A DNA stretch of 64,000 nt from Paludisphaera mucosa (GTDB taxonomy: Bacteria > Planctomycetota > Planctomycetia > Isosphaerales > Isosphaeraceae), in the NCBI RefSeq assembly GCF_029589435.1, contig NZ_JARRAG010000003.1, positions 116,583 through 180,582 of the forward strand. The letters run 5' to 3'. Both the position numbers and the translations under genes were made by a program. How positions within the stretch are numbered: position 1 is the stretch's first letter; every line of letters starts with the position of its first letter. Under the pieces are notes generated by a model. That model searched no databases. It had not been told where the DNA came from and saw nothing but the letters and a program-made list of their open reading frames with translations. Shown here in pieces: positions 30,004 through 40,394 of the stretch.

Positions 30004-33000
30004 GGTGCGGCTCCTGGGCGGCGTCGGCCTTGCCGGCGCCGGCGGCGGGGTTGGTCAGCTTGGACAGGTAGGTCGTCCGCGGCAGCGTCCCCAGCTCGGC
30101 GAGCAGGGCGTAGTGCCGGGGCGACTTCCGGAGCTTGGTCACCGCGCTCTCCGGGTCGTTCAGGTTGCCGAAGACGATGGCCTTGGTGGGGCAGGCCCCC
30201 TGGCAGGCCGTCACGACCTCGTCGCGGCCGATCTTGCCGTGGGCGATCTTGGCGTTCTGCCGGGCCTCGTTGATCCGCTGCACGCAGTAGGTGCACTTCT
30301 CCATCACGCCCCGCATCCGGACCGTGACGTCGGGGTTCCGCATGAGCTGGAGGCTCGGCGTCTCCTTGTCGGCGTACTGCAGGAAGTTGAACCGCCGCAC
30401 CTTGTACGGGCAGTTGTTGCCGCAGTAGCGGGTCCCCACGCAGCGGTTGTAGGTCATCTCGTTGAGGCCCTCGTCGCTGTGCGTGGTCGCCTCGACGGGG
30501 CAGACCAGCTCGCAGGGGGCCTTCTCGCAGTGCATGCACGGGACAGGCTGGAAGTGGACGGCCGGGTTGGCCTCGTCCCCTTCGTAATAGCGGTCCACGC
30601 GGATCCAGTGCAGCTCGCGGGAGTTGAGCACCTGGTCCTTGCCCACGACCGGGATGTTGTTCTCGGCCTGGCAGGCGATCGTGCAGGAGCCGCAGCCGAT
30701 GCAGCGGTTGAGGTCGATCGCCATGCCCCAGGCGTAGTCCTCGCTCTGCTTGTACGGCGGGTCGTTGTACAGGCTGCCCGAGGGGTGGGCGTGGCCGTGC
30801 TCCCCGCCGTGGGCCTTGAAGTCCTCGAACGTCGCCACCTGGACGGGCTCGCGGCCCTCGGTCACATGGTGGTGCTGGGTGATCGCCAGCTTGACCCGGC
30901 CCGAGGTCCCGGCCAGCTTCAGGCCCGGGCTCGACCAGGGGACGTCGGACCGCCGCAGCTTGTTGGCGTCGAAGCCGATCCCGGTCCCCACGCGGCCGGC
31001 GCGGGTGCGGCCGTAGCCCAGGTGGACCGTCACCGAATCCTCGGCCTGGCCGGGGGTGATCAGGACGGGGGCCTCGACGACCGAGCTGCGGAAGTCGAGC
31101 AGGGCGAGCTGGCCCTCGACCAGCCCCAGCCGCTTGGCGAGCGCCGGGCTGACGAGCGCGGCGTTCTCCCAGGTCAGGGTGCTGAGGGGCTTGGGCAGCT
31201 CCTGCAGCCAGCCGTTGTTGGCGTAGCGGCCGTCCCAGACGGTGGGGTCGGGCCGGAAGACGATCTCCAGGTCGTCGGCCGCGGCGGCGGCGACGGCCGG
31301 CCACTGCACCTTGTCGAGCTTGGGGGCGTCGGGGGCCTTGGGCTTCTCGGCCTCGGCCGGCAGGACGACGACGCCGTCGCGGAGCGCCCGCCGCCAGGTC
31401 GCCTCGAAGCTCGCGGCCGGCAGCCTGGTCCGCCAGTAGTCGCGGACGATCTCGCGGCCCGGGACGCCGACCTGGCCGAGCAGGGCGGCGAGGACGTCGG
31501 ACGTCGACCGGCCCTGGTACAGCGGCTCGATGAGCGGCTGCTGCAGGGCGACCGTGCCGTCGGACGAGCGGACGTCGCCCCACGACTCCAGGAAGTGGGC
31601 CTCGGGGACGTGCCAGTGGCTCACCGCCCCGGTCTCGTCGTTGTAGAGCCCCAGGTGGATGAGCGCCGTGAGCTTGGGGTTCCGCAGGACGTCGGCCATC
31701 TTCAGGTCGGCCGGGGCCTCGTAGGCGGGGTTGGCGCCCAGGACGAAGAGGGTGTCGACGGCGCCGGCCTCGATGTCGCGGACCAGCTCGACGAGCGAGG
31801 CGGCCTGATCGGTCGGCCCGGCGTCGGCGGGGGCCCCGTAGGTCAGGGTCGAGCCGACCGCGCCCAAGGCGGCGTTGATCGCGTGGCCCAGGGCGTGGAC
31901 CTCGGCGGGCTGGGTCTCGCCGACGACGACGAGCGCCTTGCCCTTGTGGGCCTCCAGCTCGGCGGCGATCGCCGCGATCGCGGCCGAGTGGGCCTCGATC
32001 CGCTTCGCGTCGACGTCGGGGGCGCCGGCGACCTTGAGCGCCTTGGCGAGGGCCGCGGCGACGAGGTAGACGTCGGCCGAGGCGACCGGCGTGCGGACGT
32101 CGGCCTTGACGCCGGTGATGCTGGGGGTGGGCTCGAAGGCGTAGAGCCGGCTCATCGTCGCGCCTTCGACCTCGGGGTTGCGGCGGTCGACGAAGGCGCG
32201 GGAGTAGCGGACGGCGGCCGGGCCCCAGTTGAGGAAGTCGGCGTCGAGGGCGACGACGACGTCGGCCTTGTCGAAGTGGTAGGCCGGCTCATACGCCGCG
32301 CCCAGCGCCAGCTCGGCGCCCTTGCGGGACGCGTCGCGGGTGACGGGCTCGTAGCTGTGCCACTCGGCCTCGGGCATCGCCTCCTTCAGCCGCCGGATCT
32401 GGTCGATCACGGTGGGCGAGGCGATCGAGCGGGTGAGGATCCGCAGGCCTTGCCCCTTGGCCGCCTTCTTGCGCTCGCGGACGTCGACGGCGAAGCGGAG
32501 GAACCGCTCCCACGTGTCGACGCGGCCATCGTGGACGGCGACCTGCGAGCGGTCGGGGTCGTAGAGGGCGAGGACCTCGGCCTGGGCGAAGACGTCGGTG
32601 GTGCCGCCGCTGGCCGGGTGGCTGGGATTGCCCTCGATCTTCGTCGGCCGGCCCATCTGGCTCTCGACCAGGAGGCCCAGGCCGTCGCCGCCGGTCGGCG
32701 AGGCGGTGGCGAAGAAGAGCGGCTTGCCCGGGACGATGGCCTCGGGCTGCTCGACGTAGGGGACGATCTTCTCGGCCGGCTGGATCGCGCATCCGGCGAC
32801 GCCGGAGAGGGCGAACGAGGCCCCCATCAGCGTCATGAACTTGCGGCGGCTGGAGTCGTCGAGGCCGAAGATCGCCGCCTGCGCCCGGGCCGCGGCGCGG
32901 GCCGTCTCGGCGGCGAAGCTGCCGTCGTCGGCCAGCTCCGAGAGGCTCCGCCAGTAGCGCGGGCCGGCGTCGCCGGGCTCGGCGTCGACCGCCTGGGCGC

Positions 33001-33088
33001 CGCGCATCAGCTCGACGAGCGTCAGCGGCTTCTCCAGGTCGAGGTCGGGCGCGGGGGCGGGGTCGGCGGGGGTGGGCTTCATCATCAT
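29996..33088 (-). CDS. actB: Alternative complex III subunit B, molybdopterin-like/Fe-S protein (ActB)
   Basis: A 1030-residue periplasmic subunit. The start is the first of three ATG codons at 33080-33088 and overlaps the actA stop. A twin-arginine-like stretch (SSRRKFMTLMGASFALSGVA, near residue 80) is followed by a large domain related to molybdopterin oxidoreductases. The C-terminal quarter binds Fe-S clusters: CIGCGSCTIACQAEN (near residue 796), CMHCEKAPCELVCPVEA, CVGTRYCGNNCPYKV and CTYC with CQGACPTKA. The fusion of both domains is standard for ActB. It moves electrons from the quinol site towards the haems. Confidence 0.96.
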
Positions 33089-33801
33089 CGGTGACAAATC
33101 GAGCAGTTCGTCAACTGGCCGACCTCCACTTGGTTCATCGTCGCGGTTGGGTGGGGGCTCGAGACGGCCGCGGCCACGGCCGCCAGCGCGCCGCCCTCGG
33201 CGTGCCCGCCGGATTCGGCGTGGCCGCCGGCCTCCGAGGCCGTCCACTCCATATTGAAGACCTGATCCTGGGGCCGCAGCCGGGGCTCCGGGTTGCGGTG
33301 GCATTCCAGGCACCATTCCATCGTCAGCGGCTTCTCCTTCCACGCCAGCGGCATCAGGTCGACGCGGCCGTGGCACTCCACGCAGCCGACCCCCTTCTGG
33401 ACGTGGACCCCGTGGTTGAAGTACACGAAGTCGGGGAGGTCGTGGACCCGCGTCCAGGCGATGGGCTTCTGCTCCCGCAGGCTGGCCCGGACCGGCTCGA
33501 GGAGCGGGCTGCCGGTCCAGATCTGGGAATGGCACGTCATGCACGTGTGGGTCGCGGGCATCCCGGCCGAGGCCGCCGTCTCCACCGAGGAATGGCAGAA
33601 GCGGCAGTCGATCCCCAGGCCCTTGACGTGGTGCTCGTGCGAGAACGGAACGGGCTGTTCGCGGACCACGCCGACCTGCGTCTGGTAGGGGGAACGGACC
33701 AGGAGGTACATCAACCCCAGCAGGGCGCCCGGCCCGGCCGCGAGGCTGAACAAGACCACGCGCGAGAGCGTGTTGGCACTCGGGTGGAAGACCTGGGGCA
33801 T
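33085..33801 (-). CDS. actA: Alternative complex III subunit A, penta-haem cytochrome c (ActA)
   Basis: A 238-residue cytochrome with one N-terminal membrane anchor (LFSLAAGPGALLGLMYLLV) and five haem motifs: CRFCH, CMTCH, CVECH, CLECH and CSICH, the last two residues from the C-terminus. Extra His residues (FSHEHHVKGLG, FNHGVHVQKG) supply distal ligands. The stretch before the last haem is Gly/His/Ala-rich. It is the first gene of the respiratory operon; the promoter should lie in the 215 bp shared with the divergent GH94 gene. Confidence 0.96.
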   Translation of the reverse strand: MPQVFHPSANTLSRVVLFSLAAGPGALLGLMYLLVRSPYQTQVGVVREQPVPFSHEHHVKGLGIDCRFCHSSVETAASAGMPATHTCMTCHSQIWTGSPLLEPVRASLREQKPIAWTRVHDLPDFVYFNHGVHVQKGVGCVECHGRVDLMPLAWKEKPLTMEWCLECHRNPEPRLRPQDQVFNMEWTASEAGGHAESGGHAEGGALAAVAAAVSSPHPTATMNQVEVGQLTNCSICHR

Positions 33802-34016
33802 CGCGTGTCTCGTCCTCTGTATGGGCCAAGGAATCGAATTGAGGTCATCAACCTATACGATCAAGCGAGCCCACGCAACCCGTCGGCCCGAAGGCGTCCG
33901 GGGGCGCCGGCTTGTATTGCGCCGCGGCGTCGCGGTACGCTCCCAAACGGGATCCGGGGCGGGTGGGCCGCATGGTGGTGCGGGGCCGGCGCGGGGCCGA
34001 TCGGGGGAGAAGGAGC

Positions 34017-37000
34017 ATGAGCGATCGTGGAAGGATCCGGCCCGGGCGTCGCCGACTCGCGATGATCGCGGCGCTCGTCCCGCTGCTCGGCGTCGCCCCG
34101 GCCGCGTCGGGCGAGTCCGCCGACGGCGCAGTCCCCGGGTCGACTTCCCTCGAGAAGGCTGGTCAACAAGGTACGTTCAACGTTGGGCTGGCGCGGGCGA
34201 CCCTGGCTCGGACATTCGATCCGGCCGCCGGCGGCAATGTGTCGCGTTTCGATTATACGATCAGTTCCGACGCGACTGTAGGGGTCTTTGCGAAAGAATT
34301 TGCAGGCGCCCTCTCCGCGGACCGCCCGACCCTCGTCAGGATCGGCCTGGAGGCCGGAAAAACCGGGGAGATCGCCGGCGTCGAGGCCTCGCTGGAGATC
34401 AAGGGGTCGTCCGGCGTGCAGCGGATCCCCGTCGTCCTGACCCCCCGATGGACCACGTCCGAACACCTCTTCGACGGCCGCGCGGTCGGCGCGCTCTCCG
34501 AGGTCGTCCTCGCCGTCCATCGCCGCGGCGGGCCGGACCCCGCCGTCGGAACCATATCTTTCGATGTGCGATTCGAGCCCATAACATCGTTACGGGGGCT
34601 CAGTCTCAACAGCATTGCGCGGCTCGCGGCCGTCGCGCTCGCGGCCCTGGCCGCGGCCCTCCTGGCGACGATCCTGCGGACCCTGCGGATCGGCGGCGGC
34701 GGGCCCCGAGGTCGCGAGGGCGTCGGGGCCCTGGCGCGCGACCTGGCCCTCGGCGCGGGCTGGACGGCGACGGCCCTGCTGGTCGCGGCGACGTACGCGG
34801 TCGGCGGCCTCGACGGCCTGGAGATCGGCTGGAGCGCGGCCTGGATCGCGCTCGGCGGGGCGGCGGTCGGGGCCTGGTGGACGTGGTTGCTGGCGGGGCG
34901 GCCGCCTGGCCCGTGGGAGGCCTTCCGGCACGCGGCGGTCGCCGGCCTGCTCGCCTCGTCGTCGAGCGCGATGACGCTCTTGCAGGCTCCGACGGACGGC
35001 TGGCAGCTCCTCTCGTTGAGCCGCACCGGCGCGGCGGTGGCGCTGGCGATCTACTTCGTGGCGCATGTGGGCCGACTCGCCGCGACGGGCAAGGGGTTGA
35101 AGGCGGCCGGCGCGACGCTGATCGCGGCCGCGCCGTACGTCGTGGGTGGGCTGACGCTGCTGGAGGCCGGCGCGCTGATCGGCGCCATCGGCGGCCTCGT
35201 CACGCTGGGGGCGCTCGGGACCGACTCGGCGGTCGCGGCGTACCTGGGCCGGGTCGCGGTCGTCTTCCTCTTCAACGTGCTGCTCGCGGAGGGGCTGAGC
35301 TGGGTCGTCGCCGGCCGGCCGATGCGGTCGGCGGTCGGGTTTCTGACGATGCTGGCGGCGGCCGCGGCGGTCGTCGCGGGGCCTTGGATCGCGTCGTGGG
35401 GCTCGGGCCCAGCACTCGCAGCCTGGTCGCCGAGCCTGCGTTTACCGGTCGTTTTGCTGGCGACGATCTTCTCGCAGGCCGGCCTGTGGGCCGAGGCCTA
35501 CCTGTTCACGGGCCTGGCGATCGACGCCGTGAACGGCCGGCCGCCCACGGGCGACTCGATGCGGGCGCATCCGATCCAGGGCGTGAAGAAGGGGATGATC
35601 TACAGCGGCACGTTCATGGCCGCCCTGTACGTCGCCGCGGCCCTCGCCGGCTGGCCCGCGTTCCGCGCCCTGTTCGACGCCGCGCCGGCGGTCGGAGCGG
35701 CGCTCCTGGGGGCGCTGGCCTTCCCGCTGGTCAAGACGGTGTTCGAGTCGTTCGACGGCAGCCCGCCGTTCTTCGAGCGGCTGGCGCGCAGCTACCGCGA
35801 CCCCTGGCTGGCGGCACGGGGGGCGGTCGTCGGCATGGGCCTGGCGATCGGCTTCCTGGGCTCGTGGCCGGACCGCGAGATGGCGCACCGGGCGGGCTTC
35901 GGCTTCCTCGTCGGCGCGGCGGCGTACGCGGGCGTCGACGTCCTCCGCGACGCCGTCCGCTCGGCGCTCGGCCGGGGGCGGCTGCAGGCCCCGCGGTTTT
36001 ACGGAGCGCGGGTGGTGCTGGGCGGTTTGATTGGCGCGGCGATCGGCTTCTACGTCGACGCGGCGCAGCTCGCGGTGGTGATCGCCAAGTTCCAGCGCTA
36101 CACGTCGGTGGGCCGCACGCCCGAGCCGTTCGGGATCTACCCGCTGGTGAGCAAGTGGGGCTTCATGAACCTGGGGACGGTGCAGGGGGGGGCCGACCTG
36201 CTCTTCGCCGAGGCGCTCGCGGGGGTGCTGAGCTGGTCGACGGCCGCCTGGCTGTTCGCGCTCAACCGGACCTTCATGGCGGCCGGCTTCGAGCGCCAGA
36301 CCGCGCCGATCCGCGCCATGTTCACGGCCGACGGCCTGCGGCAACTCGCCGAGAACACGATCCAGGTGGCGCGCTGGGGCCTCTGGATGTCGCCGATCAT
36401 CAACTCGTTCCTGCGGCCGATGGGCGAGCCCAGCTGGTACAACCAGGACGGGGCGTTGCGGACGGTCGCCTCGACGTTCCACTACCTGACGACCTCGCCG
36501 GCCGACTTCCGCGCCTGGTCGCTGCAGATGTTCATCTATCTGCTGGCGTACGACGCCGTCCGCGTCCTGATCTGGGCCGACCACATGGGCCTGCGGGTGG
36601 CGACGCTCGTCAACCTGAGCTTCCTCGGGGTCGACGCCGGCGAGCGCAAGCTGGCGCGCTACCTCGCCCCGTCGGCGACGGCCCGCTGCATCCCCGAGGC
36701 CGTCAAGCGGTTCGCCACCTGGGCCCCGCTGCTGCTGCCGTTCTACATCCCCCGCGGCGCCGACTGGGACAAGGCCTGGAGCGCGGCCGAGACCCTGAGC
36801 GCCCGCCCCGGCGGCTTCTGGGAGGACGTCCTCGCGCGGCCGATCGGCGAGCGGCTCGGCATGCTGGCCCTCGCGGTCGTCGCCTGCGCACTCGTCTGCA
36901 CGATCGTCCGCCTGGTCCGCCGCCGGTTCGGGACGCGCGAGCCGGCGACGCACACGATCCGCAACGACGCCTACGAATTGACGGTCCGCGAGGACGGCGC

Positions 37001-40000
37001 GATTGTGGGCCGCTCGCCGTCGAAGGATCAGGACGTCGGCCGACGCTCGTACGACCTGCTCGATCCGGCCGGCCGGGCGCTCTTCCTCGTGGAAGAGGAC
37101 GGGTCGGTCGCGGTCCTCGCCGGCAACCCGCCGGGTGCGGTCCTCGAGCCCGGGGCCCGGACGTGGAGTCTCCACGACGACGCCCTGAGGTCGACGCAGG
37201 GCTGGCTCGACGACGGGTTGGTGGACGTCGAGGTCAGGCTCCCCGCCGGCGGCGACCCGGTCGAGCTGTGGACGGTGACCCTGGTGAACCCGACCGACCG
37301 GGCGATGGCGTTCAAGATCGTCCCCTACCTGGAATGGGTCCTCAACCAGCCCGGGGCCGACCGCAACCACACCCAGTACAACCGGCTCTTCGCCGAGATC
37401 GAGTACGTCGACGCGCTGCACGCGGTCCTGGCCTGGGACAAACACGCGAAGGCCCTCGGCTTCCTGGCCGTCGACCGCCGGCCCGAAGGGTTCCTGTCGT
37501 CGCGCATGGACTTCATCGGCCGGGCCCGCGGGCTGGCGAGGCCCCGAGCCCTGGAGACGCTGGACTTCATGGCGGCGAACGACGAGGCGTCGCACCCAAC
37601 GCTCGATCCGATCGCCAGCCTGCTCGTCGGCGTGACCGCCCCGCCGAAGTCCGAGGGGAAGGTGCGGTTCCTGATCGGCATGGCGGCCGACAAGGCGGCG
37701 GCGATCGACCTGATCGCGCGTCACCTCGACATGCCGAACGCGCGGGCGGCGGCGGCGACCCGGACGCGGAAGGCGGAGCACCGCATCGGCCACGGCGAGA
37801 TCCCCCCGGGGACGCCGTCGCCCTACGCCGAGTTCTCGGAGGACGGCTCGAAGCTCACCGTCCGCACGCCGTTCACCCCCCGGCCGTTCGACCACACGAT
37901 GGCCAACGCGCTCGGGCACATCGTGGTCGTGACGAATCGGGGTTTGCACACGTCGGCGAGCGTCAACGCCCAGCAGAACCGGCTCACGCCCGACTGGTCG
38001 GACGTCGTGACGAAGGAGGTCCCCTCGGAGGCCTTCTACCTGTTCGAGCCGGCGACCGGCGGGTGGTTCTCGCCGACGTACCAGCCGCTCGACGACCCCG
38101 AGGCGGCGACCGAGTCGGAGTTCGGCGTCGACGGCACGGCCGTCTTCCGCATGAGCAAGGGGACGATCGAGACCGAGCTGACCGTCTTCGTCCCGCCCGA
38201 CGACCCGACCGGCGTGTACGTGCTGACGATCAAGAACCGCGGCGACGCCCCCCGGCGGCTGCGGCTGGGGGCCTACTTCCAGATGGTGCTCGCCGGCCAG
38301 CCCGAGTTCTCGGGGAGCCTGGCCGTGCGCATCGACCCGACGCTCCACGCGGCCTTCTTCGAGAACCTCCGCAACACCTTCCGCAGCGGGCCGGCGTTCG
38401 TCGCCTCGTCGAGCGAGGTCGAGCGGTTCGAGACGACCCGCGGCCGGTTCTTCGGCGCGGGCCGCGACCTGGCCCGGCCCCACTTCGTGCAGCACGGCGA
38501 GCCCGACGCCGCCGCGGTCCTCGACGACCGACCGGTCGCCGGCCTGCTGTCGACGCTCGAAATCCCGGCGCGGGGGACGCGGACGGTGGTCGTCCTGCTG
38601 GGCCAGGCCGACGACCGCCGCGCGGCCGAGGCGGTGATCCGCAAGTACCAGAACGTCGCCGCCGCCGAGGAGGCCCTGGAGGCCACCCGCCGCTGGTGGT
38701 CGGCCCTGATCGGCACCGTCCGGGTCGAGTCGGCGCTGCCGGAGTTCGACGCCTACCTCGACTGGCTCAAGTACCAGGCGCTCGCCGAGCGGATCTGGTC
38801 GCGACGGGGGTTCTACCAGGCGAGCGGCGCCTACGGCTTCCGCGACCAGTTGCAGGACTCGGTCAACCTGATCTGGGTCGACCCGGCGATCGCGCGGCGG
38901 CAGATTTTGCTGCACGCGTCGCAACAGTTCCTCGAAGGCGACGTCGTCCACTGGTTCCACCGCCTGCAGGACGGCCGCACCGGCTTCGTCGGCCGCTCGC
39001 ACGCTTCCGACAACCTGCTGTGGCTGGCCTGGGCGGTGGTGGAGTACGTCGACGCGACCGGCGACGTCTCGCTGCTCGACGAGCGGACGCCCTACCTGGA
39101 GTCGGAGCAGCCATTCGACCCCCTGCCGGCGGGCAAGCACGGCATGGGCTTCGACCCGATCCGCTCGACCCGCGACGACACGGTCTATCGCCACTGCCTC
39201 CGCGCGGTCGACCTCGTGCTCGATCGCAAGATGGGGGCCCACGGCCTGCCCCTGATCGGCACCGGCGACTGGAACGACGGCCTCGACGAGATCGGCAGCC
39301 AGGGCCGGGGCGAGAGCGTCTGGCTGGGGATCTTCCTGTCGTACATCCTTCAGCGCTTCATCCCGACGATCGCGGCCCGCGACGGCGGCCTGAGCGGCCA
39401 CTACGCCTCTCGCCTAACCGACCTGAACGCGGCGATCCGGGCGACCTGGCGGGGCGACCGCTACCTGCGGGCGATCCACGACGACGGCACCGAGATCGGC
39501 GTGAGGGGGAGCGGCGTCTGGGAGATCGACGCCCTCACCGCCGCCTGGGCCGTGATGGCCGACATCGACCCCGACCACGACCCGATCGTCTTCGAGACGG
39601 CCCTCGGCGAGCTGGAGCGGGAGGACACCATCCTGCTGGGCACGCCGCCGCTCCGCGAGGACACGCACCCGTACCTCGGCCGCAGCAGCTGGTACCCCGA
39701 GGGGGTCCGCGAGAACGGCATGTACTGCCACGGCGTGCAGTGGCTCGTCCGCGCCGCGCGTCTGCTGGCCGATCGGGCGCGGCGGCGGGGCGACGACGAG
39801 GCGGCGGCGGCCCACGTCGAGACGGCCTTCCGGCTCTGGAAGAAGGTCGCGGCCGTCTTCCACGCGACCCCCGAATCGATCGAGACCTACGGCGGCCAGC
39901 CCAACAAGCAGGCGGCCGACATGGTGACGACGTTCGACCCGGGCCGTATGATCTGGAATGGCTACACGGGCGCGGCCGGCTGGATGTACCGCCAGGCGAT

Positions 40001-40163
40001 GGAGTCGGTCCTCGGCCTGGGGCTCGCCGGCGGCGACGTCCAGGACGCGGCGGTCGAGGCCGCCGAGGAACTGGGGGACGTCCGCGTCGTGCGGGACGTT
40101 TCCGGGAGCCCGTTCGCCGGCGGGTCGACCGCGGCGAGGGCCGAGGCGTGGACGCGAAGATGA
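34017..40163 (+). CDS. Giant membrane protein with C-terminal GH94 phosphorylase domain
   Basis: A 2048-residue protein; ATG 34017 has GAAGGAG upstream and leads into a signal peptide (MIAALVPLLGVAPAASG). Residues about 40-200 form an exported beta-rich domain (SRFDYTISSDATVGVFAKEF). About 210-975 is a multi-helix membrane region with no family recognised. The C-terminal half is a glycoside hydrolase 94-type region: GFRDQLQDSVNLIW, catalytic GTGDWNDGLDEIG (Asp near 1751-1754), MYCHGVQWLVRAA and WNGYTGAAGWMYRQAMESV. GH94 enzymes phosphorolyse beta-glucosides and form part of cyclic beta-1,2-glucan synthases, but no GT84 synthase domain is visible here. The glucan and direction of reaction are unknown. 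Confidence 0.88.
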   Translation: MSDRGRIRPGRRRLAMIAALVPLLGVAPAASGESADGAVPGSTSLEKAGQQGTFNVGLARATLARTFDPAAGGNVSRFDYTISSDATVGVFAKEFAGALSADRPTLVRIGLEAGKTGEIAGVEASLEIKGSSGVQRIPVVLTPRWTTSEHLFDGRAVGALSEVVLAVHRRGGPDPAVGTISFDVRFEPITSLRGLSLNSIARLAAVALAALAAALLATILRTLRIGGGGPRGREGVGALARDLALGAGWTATALLVAATYAVGGLDGLEIGWSAAWIALGGAAVGAWWTWLLAGRPPGPWEAFRHAAVAGLLASSSSAMTLLQAPTDGWQLLSLSRTGAAVALAIYFVAHVGRLAATGKGLKAAGATLIAAAPYVVGGLTLLEAGALIGAIGGLVTLGALGTDSAVAAYLGRVAVVFLFNVLLAEGLSWVVAGRPMRSAVGFLTMLAAAAAVVAGPWIASWGSGPALAAWSPSLRLPVVLLATIFSQAGLWAEAYLFTGLAIDAVNGRPPTGDSMRAHPIQGVKKGMIYSGTFMAALYVAAALAGWPAFRALFDAAPAVGAALLGALAFPLVKTVFESFDGSPPFFERLARSYRDPWLAARGAVVGMGLAIGFLGSWPDREMAHRAGFGFLVGAAAYAGVDVLRDAVRSALGRGRLQAPRFYGARVVLGGLIGAAIGFYVDAAQLAVVIAKFQRYTSVGRTPEPFGIYPLVSKWGFMNLGTVQGGADLLFAEALAGVLSWSTAAWLFALNRTFMAAGFERQTAPIRAMFTADGLRQLAENTIQVARWGLWMSPIINSFLRPMGEPSWYNQDGALRTVASTFHYLTTSPADFRAWSLQMFIYLLAYDAVRVLIWADHMGLRVATLVNLSFLGVDAGERKLARYLAPSATARCIPEAVKRFATWAPLLLPFYIPRGADWDKAWSAAETLSARPGGFWEDVLARPIGERLGMLALAVVACALVCTIVRLVRRRFGTREPATHTIRNDAYELTVREDGAIVGRSPSKDQDVGRRSYDLLDPAGRALFLVEEDGSVAVLAGNPPGAVLEPGARTWSLHDDALRSTQGWLDDGLVDVEVRLPAGGDPVELWTVTLVNPTDRAMAFKIVPYLEWVLNQPGADRNHTQYNRLFAEIEYVDALHAVLAWDKHAKALGFLAVDRRPEGFLSSRMDFIGRARGLARPRALETLDFMAANDEASHPTLDPIASLLVGVTAPPKSEGKVRFLIGMAADKAAAIDLIARHLDMPNARAAAATRTRKAEHRIGHGEIPPGTPSPYAEFSEDGSKLTVRTPFTPRPFDHTMANALGHIVVVTNRGLHTSASVNAQQNRLTPDWSDVVTKEVPSEAFYLFEPATGGWFSPTYQPLDDPEAATESEFGVDGTAVFRMSKGTIETELTVFVPPDDPTGVYVLTIKNRGDAPRRLRLGAYFQMVLAGQPEFSGSLAVRIDPTLHAAFFENLRNTFRSGPAFVASSSEVERFETTRGRFFGAGRDLARPHFVQHGEPDAAAVLDDRPVAGLLSTLEIPARGTRTVVVLLGQADDRRAAEAVIRKYQNVAAAEEALEATRRWWSALIGTVRVESALPEFDAYLDWLKYQALAERIWSRRGFYQASGAYGFRDQLQDSVNLIWVDPAIARRQILLHASQQFLEGDVVHWFHRLQDGRTGFVGRSHASDNLLWLAWAVVEYVDATGDVSLLDERTPYLESEQPFDPLPAGKHGMGFDPIRSTRDDTVYRHCLRAVDLVLDRKMGAHGLPLIGTGDWNDGLDEIGSQGRGESVWLGIFLSYILQRFIPTIAARDGGLSGHYASRLTDLNAAIRATWRGDRYLRAIHDDGTEIGVRGSGVWEIDALTAAWAVMADIDPDHDPIVFETALGELEREDTILLGTPPLREDTHPYLGRSSWYPEGVRENGMYCHGVQWLVRAARLLADRARRRGDDEAAAAHVETAFRLWKKVAAVFHATPESIETYGGQPNKQAADMVTTFDPGRMIWNGYTGAAGWMYRQAMESVLGLGLAGGDVQDAAVEAAEELGDVRVVRDVSGSPFAGGSTAARAEAWTRR

Positions 40164-40393
40164 CGGCGAGGCGATGGATTCTAGTCGTCTGCCTGGCGAT
40201 CATCCTGCCGGTCGCGTGGATGCTGGCCGCGACTCTGATCCGGGACGACCGGGAGAAGGCGGCGGACGCGCGATGGGCCGATCCCTATCTGAGGGCCGAG
40301 GACGAATACGCCGGCCGAGACGCTCGCCTCGAAGCCTACGCCGAGCAGATGCGGAAGGCCGAAGGGCGTCCCCCGGGGGCGCAGGAGCGTTGA
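40160..40393 (+). CDS. Small single-helix membrane protein coupled to the GH94 gene
   Basis: A 77-residue protein whose ATG overlaps the stop of the giant GH94 gene (ATGA) and whose stop is one base before the next ATG. A basic start and one helix (ILVVCLAIILPVAWMLAATL) precede a charged tail (DEYAGRDARLEAYAEQMRKA). The tight coupling suggests a partner subunit of the GH94 membrane protein, or an assembly factor. No family is recognised. Confidence 0.7.
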   Translation: MTARRWILVVCLAIILPVAWMLAATLIRDDREKAADARWADPYLRAEDEYAGRDARLEAYAEQMRKAEGRPPGAQER

Positions 40394-40394
40394 T

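Noticed and set aside
33912..34016. Upstream extension of the GH94 protein from a TTG at 33912
   Set aside because: The extra 35 residues are Arg-rich with no ribosome-binding site, while ATG 34017 has GAAGGAG and leads straight into a signal peptide.
35442..39401. 1319-codon minus-strand frame opposite the GH94 gene
   Set aside because: It is an antisense shadow caused by high GC: Arg/Gly/Asp/Val-rich with no motifs, while the plus strand has clear enzyme motifs.
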